Positions 44,380 to 54,814 of a stretch of 64,000 nt of DNA are shown here, one piece after another. Source of the DNA: Candidatus Manganitrophus morganii. GTDB taxonomy: Bacteria > Nitrospirota > Nitrospiria > SBBL01 > Manganitrophaceae. How positions within the stretch are numbered: position 1 is the stretch's first letter; each line of letters opens with the position of its first letter. The notes beneath the pieces were generated by a model that saw only the letters and a list, made by a program, of their open reading frames with translations, was not told where the DNA came from and did no database searches. The position numbers and the translations under genes were made by a program. The stretch covers positions 3,286,001-3,350,000 of the forward strand of contig JAJHOH010000001.1 of assembly GCA_021651055.1 (NCBI GenBank), given 5' to 3'.

Positions 44380-45150
44380 ATGAATAAGTTACTCGATCAG
44401 ATCCGGGAGAACGTGACGCAGACGCAGGTCTGGAAGTCGATCTTCCGTCACGGTTACCCGAACACCGACGCCAACCGGGCGCTGGTGATGTTCAGCAACG
44501 TCATCCTCCACCTCCATCCGGTTCGCGTCCGCCGCGGCGCATTGAAGATTAAATTTACCTGGTGCCTCGGAGGGCTGACCTTCTTCTTCTTCGTCATGCT
44601 CGCCATCACCGGCGTCTTCCTTATGTTCTACTACGTTCCCGACACCCGGCGGGCCTATAACGACATCAAAGACTTGGGAACGGTGATCTATTTTGGAAGC
44701 CTCTTTCGCGCCCTTCACCGCTGGTCGGCGCATGCGATGGTCTTCTCCGTCTGGATGCATATGACCCGGGTCTTTCTGACCGGATCGTATAAGCCCCCCC
44801 GAGAATTCAACTGGGTCGTCGGGGTGATCTTGTTGGTGGTAACGCTGGTGATGAGCTGGACCGGCTATCTTCTTCCTTGGGATCAGCTGGCCCTCTGGGC
44901 GGTCACCGTCGGGAGCAAGATGGCCGAAGCAACACCGCTTGTCGGAAATGCGGGGCCGTTCGGTCCGGAGCTCGGAATGACGATCAACAACGACGTTGCA
45001 TTCGTCCTGCTGGGAGGGACGGTTGTGGGGCAGAGCGCGCTCCTCCGGTTCTACGTCCTTCATTGCCTCGGGCTGCCGTTGGTGATGGCCCTCTTTATGG
45101 CCGTTCATTTTTGGAGAATCCGGAAAGACGGATTTTCAGGACCGTTGTAA
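44380..45150 (+). CDS. petB: cytochrome b6-like subunit of complex III
   Basis: 256 residues with four core helices. Heme b ligands are H113/H127 ([15 protein letters not shown]) and H228/H243 ([16 protein letters not shown]); the second pair has 14 residues between, as in b6-type rather than mitochondrial-type cytochrome b. [18 protein letters not shown] is the quinol-site region between helices. A ~50-residue N-terminal amphipathic part precedes helix A. The split b6/subunit IV layout is common in Nitrospirota, deltaproteobacterial-type lineages and Firmicutes. Confidence 0.94.
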   Translation: MNKLLDQIRENVTQTQVWKSIFRHGYPNTDANRALVMFSNVILHLHPVRVRRGALKIKFTWCLGGLTFFFFVMLAITGVFLMFYYVPDTRRAYNDIKDLGTVIYFGSLFRALHRWSAHAMVFSVWMHMTRVFLTGSYKPPREFNWVVGVILLVVTLVMSWTGYLLPWDQLALWAVTVGSKMAEATPLVGNAGPFGPELGMTINNDVAFVLLGGTVVGQSALLRFYVLHCLGLPLVMALFMAVHFWRIRKDGFSGPL

Positions 45151-45154
45151 GAAC

Positions 45155-45209
45155 AGGGTGTAGGTGGTAGGGGCTAGCGATACCCTACACCCCACACCCT
45201 ACCCCCTAT
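45155..45209. repeat. GGGTGTAGG-type inverted repeat between the two cytochrome b genes
   Basis: AGGGTGTAGGTGGTAGGGG at the left and CCCTACACCCCACACCCTAC at the right can pair imperfectly across a short loop with GCTAGC. It shares its units with the element at 13659-13771. Confidence 0.78.
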
Positions 45210-45227
45210 TTTCACTGAGGAAGAAAC

Positions 45228-46088
45228 ATGGCTGAAAAGGAAACAACGCTCGGAACCATTCCGAAGCGGGACGGCAATTCGGGCGGGCTGGCCGCTTTAA
45301 TCAAAAAGTCGGCGGCCGACAAGATGGGGCCGGAAGATCACGTCCTCGTCTGGCCGAATCTGGTTTACATCGAGTTGATCTCGATGCTCTTCGCAACCGC
45401 GGTTCTTCTGTTTCTCTCCCTGGTTTCGCCTGCGCCGTTGGAAGAGCTGGCGAGCGCCGATACCACGCCGAACCCGACAAAGGCCCCCTGGTATTTTCTC
45501 GGCCTGCAGGAGCTTCTGGTCTATTTCGACCCCTGGCTGGCCGGGGTGGTTCTCCCCTCCTTGATCATCGTCGGGTTGGTGTTGCTCCCCTATATTGATC
45601 CCAATCCGAAAGGGAAGGGTTATTACACCTTCTCCGAGAGGAAATTCGCCGTATTAGGTTTCTGTTTCGGGCTGGCGCTTTGGTACATCTTGATCGTGAT
45701 CGGCGTCTGGTTCCGGGGGCTTGATTGGTCGTGGTATTGGCCCTGGGACAACTGGAAGGCGCACAAACCGGTCACAGGGGGCCTTGTCGATCTGGAGGTC
45801 ATTCTTCAGAATATGCTTGGACTGAGCGCAACCCCCCTTGTGACACTCGGCCGTTACGGCGTCACGATCGCCAACTTGATCACCTGGGCGCTCTTCCTCG
45901 GATATTATGCGGTCGGATTCAGCGTTCCTTTTCTCTTGATGAGAAAGTTTTACAATTCATTGGGATTTGTCCGGTACAATTTGATGATGTTCCTTTTCCT
46001 TTCGATGCTCGGCGTGCCGCTGAAAATCTACCTGAGATTGCTCGCCAACATCAAATATGTATTGGTGACCCCCTGGTTTAAAATTTAG
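45228..46088 (+). CDS. cytochrome b C-terminal / subunit IV-like protein of complex III
   Basis: 286 residues. The Qo-site PEWY-like region appears as KAPWYFLGLQELLVYFDPWLAG (about 84-105), with Pro-Trp-Tyr rather than Pro-Glu-Trp-Tyr, as in several bacterial bc complexes. Membrane helices correspond to E-G, plus about three extra C-terminal helices beyond a classic subunit IV (~160 aa), so it is extended. A Trp-rich segment (LDWSWYWPWDNW, about 165-176) lies between. It follows the repeat and begins with a well-spaced GAGGAAG. Confidence 0.92.
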   Translation: MAEKETTLGTIPKRDGNSGGLAALIKKSAADKMGPEDHVLVWPNLVYIELISMLFATAVLLFLSLVSPAPLEELASADTTPNPTKAPWYFLGLQELLVYFDPWLAGVVLPSLIIVGLVLLPYIDPNPKGKGYYTFSERKFAVLGFCFGLALWYILIVIGVWFRGLDWSWYWPWDNWKAHKPVTGGLVDLEVILQNMLGLSATPLVTLGRYGVTIANLITWALFLGYYAVGFSVPFLLMRKFYNSLGFVRYNLMMFLFLSMLGVPLKIYLRLLANIKYVLVTPWFKI

Positions 46089-46109
46089 AAGCAATTTGGA
46101 GAGAGAACG

Positions 46110-46232
46110 ATGGACGATCGATTGGGTATTGGAGTTTTCATCACGGTCGGGACCCTGCTCCTCATGGGGTTCTTCCTCGGAATCACCCTCTGGCTTGAAA
46201 ACGCTTTCAAGAAAGAAAAGCAGAAAAAATAG
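46110..46232 (+). CDS. 40-residue single-helix membrane peptide of complex III
   Basis: The short frame reads MDDRLGIGVFITVGTLLLMG then FFLGITLWLENAFKKEKQKK. It has one hydrophobic helix (about 8-29) and a Lys-rich cytoplasmic end. GGAGAGAG precedes the ATG, and it fits exactly between the subunit IV-like and tetraheme genes. Small single-helix subunits are normal in b6f-type complexes (PetG/L/M/N), so a structural subunit is plausible. No named family is assigned. Confidence 0.75.
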   Translation: MDDRLGIGVFITVGTLLLMGFFLGITLWLENAFKKEKQKK

Positions 46233-46250
46233 GAAGGGATCGATCGATTT

Positions 46251-47174
46251 ATGGTAAAGCACGCTTTATTCGCGGTCTTCAGTGTTTTGGTTCTTTTCCT
46301 GTTAGGGATGTTTGCCTATCGCGAGCAGAACCCGGAATGGAAAATATATCAGGCTGAATACTACAAAAAGCTGGCCCAGGTAGTGAACGATCCAAAGGTC
46401 GCCGGCACCCCGTTGAAAGTGAAGCAGGTTTGGAATAAGAGCCTGGACCGGGCCGATCGCTGCACCACCTGCCACGGCGGAATCGACAATCCGGCCTTTG
46501 AAAATGAGCCGCAGCCTTATAAAACCCATCCCCACTTCGCCAATGAGGGCTACATCTCGAAACACTCGTTTGAAAAGTTCGGGTGTACGATCTGCCATGA
46601 AGGAGACGGTCAGGCGGTGACGGTCAAGAAGACGCACGGGGTCGTCAAACACCTCGATCGGCAGCTTCTCACCACCCCCTATATTCAGACCGCCTGCACG
46701 AAGTGCCATTATGAACTCTACAGTCCCGAGGTCTATTGGCCTGAAGTGAAGACCCTGATGGCCGGGAAGCAGCTGGCACAGGATCTCGGATGCGTCGCCT
46801 GCCACGCGATCAGTCAGTTGGGGAGCAACGCGAGTCTCGCGCCCGACCTCTCATCGATGGGGAGCAAGACGGAGCTCGCTTTCTATCTGGTCCACGATTT
46901 CTCAAGAATCGAATCGGAAGATCATCTCACCCGGGTGTGGGAGTTCGAGCACTTCAAGGACCCGCAGAAAATCGTGCCTGGAACGATGGACGCGCCCAAC
47001 CCGAAAGATCGAACCCCCCCGACGATCATGCCGAATTGGGGGCTGACCGATGAGGAGGCGACCGCCCTGACCGTGTTCACCCTGTCGCTGAGGGATCCGA
47101 AGGTGGAGCGGATTCCGAGGGAGTACCTCCCCAAAGTGGATGGGCACGAAGAGTTCCTTCAGTATCGCCAATAA
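46251..47174 (+). CDS. tetraheme c-type cytochrome subunit of complex III
   Basis: 307 residues with an N-terminal uncleaved helix (about 4-22). Four heme sites are seen: C71-TTC-H75, C112-TIC-H116, C149-TKC-H153 and C181-VAC-H185. The last is followed by a cytochrome c-like APDLSSMG and a distal Met in TIMPNWGLTDEE. The first three sites are in a His-rich multiheme-type region (HPHF, SKHSFEKF, KKTHG). It takes the place of cytochrome c1/f as electron acceptor of the Rieske protein. It ends at a strong terminator. Confidence 0.93.
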   Translation: MVKHALFAVFSVLVLFLLGMFAYREQNPEWKIYQAEYYKKLAQVVNDPKVAGTPLKVKQVWNKSLDRADRCTTCHGGIDNPAFENEPQPYKTHPHFANEGYISKHSFEKFGCTICHEGDGQAVTVKKTHGVVKHLDRQLLTTPYIQTACTKCHYELYSPEVYWPEVKTLMAGKQLAQDLGCVACHAISQLGSNASLAPDLSSMGSKTELAFYLVHDFSRIESEDHLTRVWEFEHFKDPQKIVPGTMDAPNPKDRTPPTIMPNWGLTDEEATALTVFTLSLRDPKVERIPREYLPKVDGHEEFLQYRQ

Positions 47175-47189
47175 GGATTGTTTTCAGTA

Positions 47190-47230
47190 GCCCCTGGTTT
47201 TTTTCAGAACCAGGGGCTTTTTCTTTTTTC
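47190..47230 (+). terminator. rho-independent terminator of the complex III operon
   Basis: Stem GCCCCTGGTT (47190-47199) with AACCAGGGGC (47208-47217), 8-base T-rich loop, followed by a T-rich tail to about 47230. Confidence 0.92.
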
Positions 47231-47338
47231 CTGTCCGACGTCTCCTCGTACCGGAAGCGCTGTCTCTCTCCTTTGTGATCATTGAACATTCGACCCCAAC
47301 GGTATGAATATCCTCGCCCTCTCTAGGCCGTTTCGGGA

Positions 47339-47367
47339 TTGTAATTTTCCGGCGGGATTCATATACT
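47339..47367 (+). promoter_or_regulatory. candidate promoter of the SLC13-family transporter gene
   Basis: TTGTAA (47339-47344), 17-bp spacer, TATACT (47362-47367). Leader would be about 62 nt. Confidence 0.55.
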
Positions 47368-47435
47368 GATACATTCCTTCTTGTTTTCGCTCCGGCGCAT
47401 GAGCGTTTATTTGGGTCTTTCCCTTCAGAGGTGTC

Positions 47436-49214
47436 ATGACGATTGAAGTCATCATCGTTCTTTTGCTGGTTGTCTCGGCCGTCATTCTCTTCGTGACCGA
47501 GCGGTTTCCGGTCGACATGGTCGCCTTGATCCTCATGGCGACCCTTCTTTTGAGCGGGATCATCACGCCGGAGGAGGGGATTTCCGGCTTCAGCAACACG
47601 GCAACCGTAACCGTCGGGGCGATGTTTATTCTGAGCGCCGGTCTTTTTAAAACGGGGGCGCTCAACTTTATCGGCGCCGCGCTGGCGAAAATCGGCAAGC
47701 GGAACTTCTGGATCGCCTTGATCACCATGATGGCCGGCGTGGGGGTGATCTCCGCGTTCGTGAACAATACGGCGGCGGTCGCCATCTTCATGCCGATCGT
47801 CCTCGGCGTCGCGCGCGACGCCAAGGTGAACCCCTCCAAGCTTCTGATGCCTCTTTCTTTCGCGTCGATGTTCGGAGGGGTGTGCACCCTCATCGGAACG
47901 TCAACCAACATCCTAGTCAATTCGATCGCCGAGCGATACGGACAGCCTCCTCTGCGGATGTTCGAATTTTCTTCCTTCGGTTTGGTTATTTTCGGCGCCG
48001 GAATGGCGTATATGATCCTCATCGGCGTCCGGTTGATTCCGAATCGGAGGGGAGGGGGGGATCTGACGCACACGTTCGGGATGGGAGAGTACCTGACCGA
48101 AATCGTTCTGCTTCCGCAGGCGACGTCGGTCGGACAACGGTTGAGAGATTCGCATCTGGTCCGGGACCTCGATGTCGATGTCCTGGAGGTCCTCCGGGGA
48201 GGGCGGCGTCTTCTCCTGCCGTCGCCCGAGATCGTTTTTCAGGCAGACGACCTCTTACGGGTTCGATGCAACGTCGAAAAGATCCGGCAGCTCCAGGAAC
48301 GGGAGGGAATTCTCCTCAAACCGGGAATAAAATGGCGGGACGAGGATCTGGAGTCGGCCCAGACGGTATTGGTGGAGGCGGTCATCGCGCCGAATTCCGT
48401 TTTGGAAGGGAAGTCCCTCAAACGGGTGCGGTTTCGTCATCGGTTCAACGCCACGGCCCTGGCGATCCGGCATCGCGGCGAGGTGATGCACGAGCATTTG
48501 GAAACGACCCCGCTTCGGGCGGGGGATGCCCTCCTGATCGAAGCCCGGCGCGATCGTCTCGATCAGTTGAAGCAGCACCCGGCGTTTGTCTTCGTCTCCG
48601 AGGTCGGGCTGCCGGAATTTCGGAAGGAAAAGATCGTCCCGGCGCTGGCGGTCGTCTCCGGGGTCGTCCTGGCCGCCGCCTTCAACCTGCTGCCGATCGT
48701 GGTCGGCGCGATTGTCGGATCGGTGTTGCTGATCTTGATCGGATGTCTCACCCTTGAAGAGGCCTATGAGGCGATCGATTTGAAGGTCATCTTTCTCTTG
48801 GCGGGGGTCCTCACCCTCGGCACCGCGCTCGAAAAGACCGGCGCGGCGCGGTTCCTCTCCCAATTCCTCATCTCCGGCGTCGGCCTGCTTGGACCGACGG
48901 CGATTCTCTTCACCCTTTTTCTTCTGACGACCCTCTTGACCAACGTGATGTCGAACACCGCGACGGCGGCGCTGCTCGCCCCGATTGCGATCGTCACGGC
49001 GGAATCGCTCGGCGTCAGCGCCCGGCCCTTTCTGATGGCGGTCACCTATGCGGCGTCCCTCAGCTTCATGACCCCGGTCGGCTATCAGACCAATACCCTC
49101 ATCTACGGGCCGGGCCAATATCAGTTCTCCGATTTTCTCCGAGTGGGGACCCCTTTGAATCTTCTCTTCTTATTGTTAGCCGTCTACTTTATTCCGCAAT
49201 TCTGGCCATTTTAG
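47436..49214 (+). CDS. SLC13/DASS-type anion transporter with two RCK_C (TrkA-C) domains
   Basis: 592 residues. The membrane half 1 (1-190) has [16 protein letters not shown] and [13 protein letters not shown], the DASS Asn-Thr signatures; half 2 (about 400-592) has [18 protein letters not shown] and [16 protein letters not shown]. Between them are two soluble TrkA-C domains (about 215-290 and 310-385, e.g. [20 protein letters not shown]). This architecture is known for predicted sulfate or dicarboxylate transporters. AGAGGTG precedes the ATG. The mscS gene follows 12 bp later, so they are probably co-transcribed. Confidence 0.9.
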   Translation: MTIEVIIVLLLVVSAVILFVTERFPVDMVALILMATLLLSGIITPEEGISGFSNTATVTVGAMFILSAGLFKTGALNFIGAALAKIGKRNFWIALITMMAGVGVISAFVNNTAAVAIFMPIVLGVARDAKVNPSKLLMPLSFASMFGGVCTLIGTSTNILVNSIAERYGQPPLRMFEFSSFGLVIFGAGMAYMILIGVRLIPNRRGGGDLTHTFGMGEYLTEIVLLPQATSVGQRLRDSHLVRDLDVDVLEVLRGGRRLLLPSPEIVFQADDLLRVRCNVEKIRQLQEREGILLKPGIKWRDEDLESAQTVLVEAVIAPNSVLEGKSLKRVRFRHRFNATALAIRHRGEVMHEHLETTPLRAGDALLIEARRDRLDQLKQHPAFVFVSEVGLPEFRKEKIVPALAVVSGVVLAAAFNLLPIVVGAIVGSVLLILIGCLTLEEAYEAIDLKVIFLLAGVLTLGTALEKTGAARFLSQFLISGVGLLGPTAILFTLFLLTTLLTNVMSNTATAALLAPIAIVTAESLGVSARPFLMAVTYAASLSFMTPVGYQTNTLIYGPGQYQFSDFLRVGTPLNLLFLLLAVYFIPQFWPF

Positions 49215-49226
49215 AGGAGCCGTGAG

Positions 49227-50129
49227 ATGAACGTTTTACAAGATTTTTTGGAACGGTTCAGAAGCGTGATCAACTTCCCGATTTTCACGCTCGGCGGGAC
49301 CCTCTTTACCCTCTGGTCGCTTCTCTATATCGTGGCGCTCCTGGCATTGCTCTTTTACCTCTCCGGAAAGCTCAAGCGGTGGGTGGTCGATCAGCTTCTT
49401 TCAAGAAGCAACGTCGACATCGGCATCCGGCAGGCGACCGGAACGATCATCCGATATATCGTGGTCGGGATCGGCTTCTTGGCCATCCTGCAGTCGGCGG
49501 GGATCAATCTGAGCGCCCTGACGATTCTCGCGGGGGCGCTCGGCATCGGCGTCGGGCTGGGGTTGCAGAGTATCACGAACAACTTCGTCAGCGGGATCAT
49601 TATTCTCTTCGGGCGTCCGATCAAGGTCGGAGACCGGATCGAGGTCAATAACGTCGTCGGGGATGTGATCAATATCTCCCCCCGCGCCACCACGGTCGTC
49701 ACGAACGACAATATCGCCATGATCGTTCCCAACTCGGAGTTCATCTCTTCGACGGTGACCAACTGGAGCTACACCGACAGAAAAGTCCGGTTCAGTATTC
49801 CGGTGCGGGTTTCCTACCGCTCCGATCCGGAGCGGGTTCGGGCGCTTCTCATGGAGGTGGCGGAGGCCCATCCGGGGGTCCTCGGAGAACCGGAGCCGGA
49901 CGTGCTTTTGGATGGATTCGGCGATAGCGCTTTGAATTTCGTTCTCCGCGTCTGGAGCCAGCGATACACTTCCCGGCCGGGGGTGCTCCGAAGCGAGCTC
50001 AATTACGCGATCATCAAGAAATTCAGAGAGGAGGGGATCGAGATTCCTTTTCCCCAGCGGGATATTCACATTCGAGACGGGGGTGCCGAGGCGAAAGGAG
50101 ATGGCTCCGAAACGCTCCCCCCCCGCTGA
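49227..50129 (+). CDS. small-conductance mechanosensitive channel (MscS family)
   Basis: 300 residues. Three helices end in the Gly/Ala-rich pore helix ALTILAGALGIGVGLGLQSITNNFVSG (about 94-120), followed by the beta domain GDRIEVNNVVGDVINISPRATTV and PNSEFISSTVTNWS. The C-terminal alpha/beta domain ends with IEIPFPQRDIHI. It releases solutes on hypo-osmotic shock. Its stop is 18 bp from the convergent ktrA stop. Confidence 0.95.
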   Translation: MNVLQDFLERFRSVINFPIFTLGGTLFTLWSLLYIVALLALLFYLSGKLKRWVVDQLLSRSNVDIGIRQATGTIIRYIVVGIGFLAILQSAGINLSALTILAGALGIGVGLGLQSITNNFVSGIIILFGRPIKVGDRIEVNNVVGDVINISPRATTVVTNDNIAMIVPNSEFISSTVTNWSYTDRKVRFSIPVRVSYRSDPERVRALLMEVAEAHPGVLGEPEPDVLLDGFGDSALNFVLRVWSQRYTSRPGVLRSELNYAIIKKFREEGIEIPFPQRDIHIRDGGAEAKGDGSETLPPR

Positions 50130-50147
50130 GTTTTGGGCGGGGCCGAC

Positions 50148-50852
50148 TCATGTCGCGCTTTTCTGCTCGGTTGTAAACCGCATCAGGTCCCGATGTTTCC
50201 CCACCAGAATCAGGACATCCCCTTTCTCGATCCGATAGTCCGGAGAAGGGTAAAGCTCCAGCCGCTCAGGCTCCTTCCGTAAGCCGATTTTCTGCGAGAG
50301 GCCTTCTTCTTTTTTCTTGACCGCCAGAAGATTCAGTCGCCACGATTCGGTCAAGTTCAGGTCGGCCAGCGGTTTTCCGGCGAGCGCCTCGGGGGCGTCC
50401 CAGTGAACGATCGAATAATTCGGGGAGAGCTCGATATAGTCGCGGATCCCCTCTCCCAAGATCGCTTTGGCCATGCGGCGTCCCATCTCATCTTCGACGA
50501 AAATAACCCGGGTGGCGCCGATCAGCGAGAGAATTTTTTTTTCGCGATCGGTATATGCCCGGACGATGATCTCTTTGAGCCCCATCTCCTTCAGGATTGC
50601 CGTGGTGATCACGCTCGCCTCGAAATTCTCCCCGATGGCGACAATTCCCACATCAACCCGATCGCAGCCGATCGACCTGAGCGCATCGGGATCGGTGCCG
50701 TCGAGCTGGACCGCGTGCGGAACCCGGTCTTTGATCTCTTCCACCCGCGCCATGCTGGCATCCACGGCGATAATTTCCTCTCCCTGGGAGGCGAGCGTTT
50801 CCGCGATGCTTCTCCCGAAGCGGCCCAACCCGATCACCAAGAATCGTTTCAT
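50148..50852 (-). CDS. ktrA: Ktr/Trk potassium uptake regulatory subunit (RCK)
   Basis: 234 residues: RCK_N Rossmann domain with GLGRFGRSIAETL (about 7-19) and a nucleotide-binding acidic residue in AVDASM, then RCK_C from about 145. It gates the partner channel KtrB, encoded 86 bp upstream on the same strand. KtrA (single RCK unit) rather than the two-unit TrkA, judging by length. Confidence 0.93.
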   Translation of the reverse strand: MKRFLVIGLGRFGRSIAETLASQGEEIIAVDASMARVEEIKDRVPHAVQLDGTDPDALRSIGCDRVDVGIVAIGENFEASVITTAILKEMGLKEIIVRAYTDREKKILSLIGATRVIFVEDEMGRRMAKAILGEGIRDYIELSPNYSIVHWDAPEALAGKPLADLNLTESWRLNLLAVKKKEEGLSQKIGLRKEPERLELYPSPDYRIEKGDVLILVGKHRDLMRFTTEQKSAT

Positions 50853-50938
50853 ATGTATTTCCTATAAAGAAGCTGTCGGCATTCAGCAATCAGCCGTCAG
50901 CGAAAGATTTTAAAAGAGGTAATCTGATCGCTTGTTTC

Positions 50939-52762
50939 TTACCCCACGATCACCCTTTCTTCCGGATAATGATAAATTCCCCGGCCGGTCCGCTCGGCGA
51001 GGGTGTATGCGATCGTGAGGGGGCCAAGCCTTCCGATAAACATCGTCAGAATGAGGATCAGTTTCCCCGGCGGGGAGAACGCGGCGGTGTTCCCGATCGA
51101 AAGGCCGACCGTGTTGAAGGCCGACACCGCCTCAAAAAGAACGACTTTGAAGTCCCCCTCTTCAATCGCCAGAAGAAACAGGAGGAGCAGCGCCATCAGG
51201 ACCGAAGCGATAAACCCGACCGAAAGCGCTTTCTGGACAGCTTGCGGAGCGAGACGGCGATTGAATATTTCAATTTCTTCCCGCTTCCGAAGAATGCTCC
51301 GAAAGGTCGCGAGCATCACCCCGAACGTGGTCGTCTTGATCCCTCCCGCGGTCGAAATCGGCGAGCCTCCGATCCACATCAAGAGGATGATCAGAAAAAT
51401 GCTGGCATCGGAGAAGCGGGCGATGTTGACCGTGTTAAAGCCGGCGGTCCGGGTCGAGGCCGATTGAAAAAAAGCGGCGATCCACTGGTGATACCAGGGA
51501 AGGGGGGCGAGCGCCCCTCGAAATTCGAGGAGATAGAGGCCGGCGGTCCCCGCCAGCAGGAGCCCGGCCGAGATGGTCAGGACCATTTTGGAATGGAAGG
51601 TCAATCGCCAGGAGGTCGGACCCTTTCCGAAAAGGGGGTAGTTCCCCAGATTATGCAGCACCGGAAAGCCGAGTCCGCCGAGGATGATGAGGCCGATGAT
51701 GGTCAGGTTGACCCCGGGCCGATCGACATAACCCTCCAGGTTCGCCGGAAAGAGGGAGAAGCCGGCGTTGCAAAAGGCGGAGACCGAATGGAAAACGGCC
51801 TGGAAGAGGGGGTTCGGCGTTTCCGTTTCGATCAAAGTCCAGAGCAGCAGCGCCCCGATCGTCTCGATGGTCAGGGTGATCACGAAGATGGAGCCGATCT
51901 GTTTTCGGACCGAACCGATCGATTCGACCTCCAGGACCCCTTGGAGGGCGATCTCTTCATGCAGCGGCATCCGTCGTTTGGGAAGGAAGAAGATCAGCGC
52001 CCCGAAGGTCATGATGCCGAGGCCGCCGAACTGGATCAGGAGGAGAATCACCCATTGCCCGGGGAGCCGGTAGAACTCCGAGGGGGAAGAGACGATCAAG
52101 CCGGTGACCGTGGTGGCCGAAGTGGCGGTGAAGAGGGCGTCGATGAAGGAGATCCGGGAGGGATCGACCACCATCTGGGGGAGCGAGAGAATCAGGGCGC
52201 CGACGAAGATCAACAGGGCAAAGCTGAGCGCCAGCGTCTGCGCCGGTTTGAGATGGAGCCGATCGAGGAAAGTAGCGATGGTTTTCAGCCGCATCGCATA
52301 GATGGAAAAAGCCGCGCCGAAGAAGATCATGCTGTAGAGGCGGTAGGTATAAATCGGGGGGGTCTCCGGATGGTCCCACATCTGGAAGAAGAGGACCCCT
52401 TTCTCGAAGTAAAAGAGAACGGCGATCAGGAACAGTGCGACCGGAATCAGCCGTTTCGTCCAAGAGAAATGCCTGAAGCGGAGAAAAAGATACCGCTCCT
52501 CGAATGTCAGCTTGATCAGCGCTCCTCCTTGCAGGAGGAGCGCCGCTCCTTTGAAGAAGATCGGAAACCAGATGGAGAAATCGAAGAGAAAGGAGAGAAG
52601 AAAGACTCCGGAGAGAGAGGCGATCTTCATCTCCCTCACCAAGAGGGTGATCCGGTGAAAAAGCCGTAGAATGGCGGTAACCGGGCCGGATTCTTGAATA
52701 GCGGAGAAGAGGGATCGAATCCGCCCCTCCCGCTTCATGCTGGGGGTTGAAGCGCCTTTCAA
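50939..52762 (-). CDS. ktrB: Ktr/Trk-type potassium uptake channel subunit with extended N-terminus
   Basis: About 607 residues. The four pore-loop filters are visible: TATSATTVTGLI, SVSAFCNAGFSL, ASTRTAGFNTV and AVSAFNTVGLSIG, each with the selectivity glycine. About 190 residues precede the core and hold some four extra hydrophobic segments, so the protein is ~150 residues longer than typical KtrB. The start is a TTG at 52762 with AGGAG six bases upstream; ATG 52738 is an alternative without a ribosome site. It works with the RCK subunit encoded downstream. Confidence 0.92.
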   Translation of the reverse strand: MKGASTPSMKREGRIRSLFSAIQESGPVTAILRLFHRITLLVREMKIASLSGVFLLSFLFDFSIWFPIFFKGAALLLQGGALIKLTFEERYLFLRFRHFSWTKRLIPVALFLIAVLFYFEKGVLFFQMWDHPETPPIYTYRLYSMIFFGAAFSIYAMRLKTIATFLDRLHLKPAQTLALSFALLIFVGALILSLPQMVVDPSRISFIDALFTATSATTVTGLIVSSPSEFYRLPGQWVILLLIQFGGLGIMTFGALIFFLPKRRMPLHEEIALQGVLEVESIGSVRKQIGSIFVITLTIETIGALLLWTLIETETPNPLFQAVFHSVSAFCNAGFSLFPANLEGYVDRPGVNLTIIGLIILGGLGFPVLHNLGNYPLFGKGPTSWRLTFHSKMVLTISAGLLLAGTAGLYLLEFRGALAPLPWYHQWIAAFFQSASTRTAGFNTVNIARFSDASIFLIILLMWIGGSPISTAGGIKTTTFGVMLATFRSILRKREEIEIFNRRLAPQAVQKALSVGFIASVLMALLLLFLLAIEEGDFKVVLFEAVSAFNTVGLSIGNTAAFSPPGKLILILTMFIGRLGPLTIAYTLAERTGRGIYHYPEERVIVG

Positions 52763-52850
52763 ACGGTTCTCCTGAGGAGACGACAGGCCGATGCTATCAT
52801 ATCTTCTCGGAATTGGCAAAAGAGGGTGATCGTTTTTTTCCTTTCAGGTG

Positions 52851-52879
52851 CCTCCCGGAGTCGGCCTGGCTCCGGGAGG
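52851..52879 (-). terminator. strong hairpin after glgB (possible terminator or processing site)
   Basis: CCTCCCGGAG and CTCCGGGAGG form a 10-bp stem with a 9-base loop, 3 bp after the glgB stop. On the glgB transcript there is no U run, so intrinsic termination is doubtful. Confidence 0.45.
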
Positions 52880-52882
52880 GGA

Positions 52883-54810
<1,928 letters not shown>

Positions 54811-54814
<4 letters not shown>

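Noticed and set aside
45155..45209. CRISPR-like or telomere-like array
   Set aside because: Units are short, irregular and arranged as an inverted repeat with no spacers.
31209..47174. Assigning manganese or nitrite oxidation to the island
   Set aside because: No Cyc2-like porin cytochrome, multicopper oxidase or nitrite oxidoreductase alpha/beta subunit is in the window; the electron donor cannot be read from it.
50969..52669. 566-codon plus-strand open frame opposite ktrB
   Set aside because: Strongly charged, low-complexity antisense product; ktrB has four intact pore motifs.
52851..52879. Confident intrinsic terminator for glgB
   Set aside because: The stem is strong but the glgB transcript has no U run after it; kept only as a low-confidence site.
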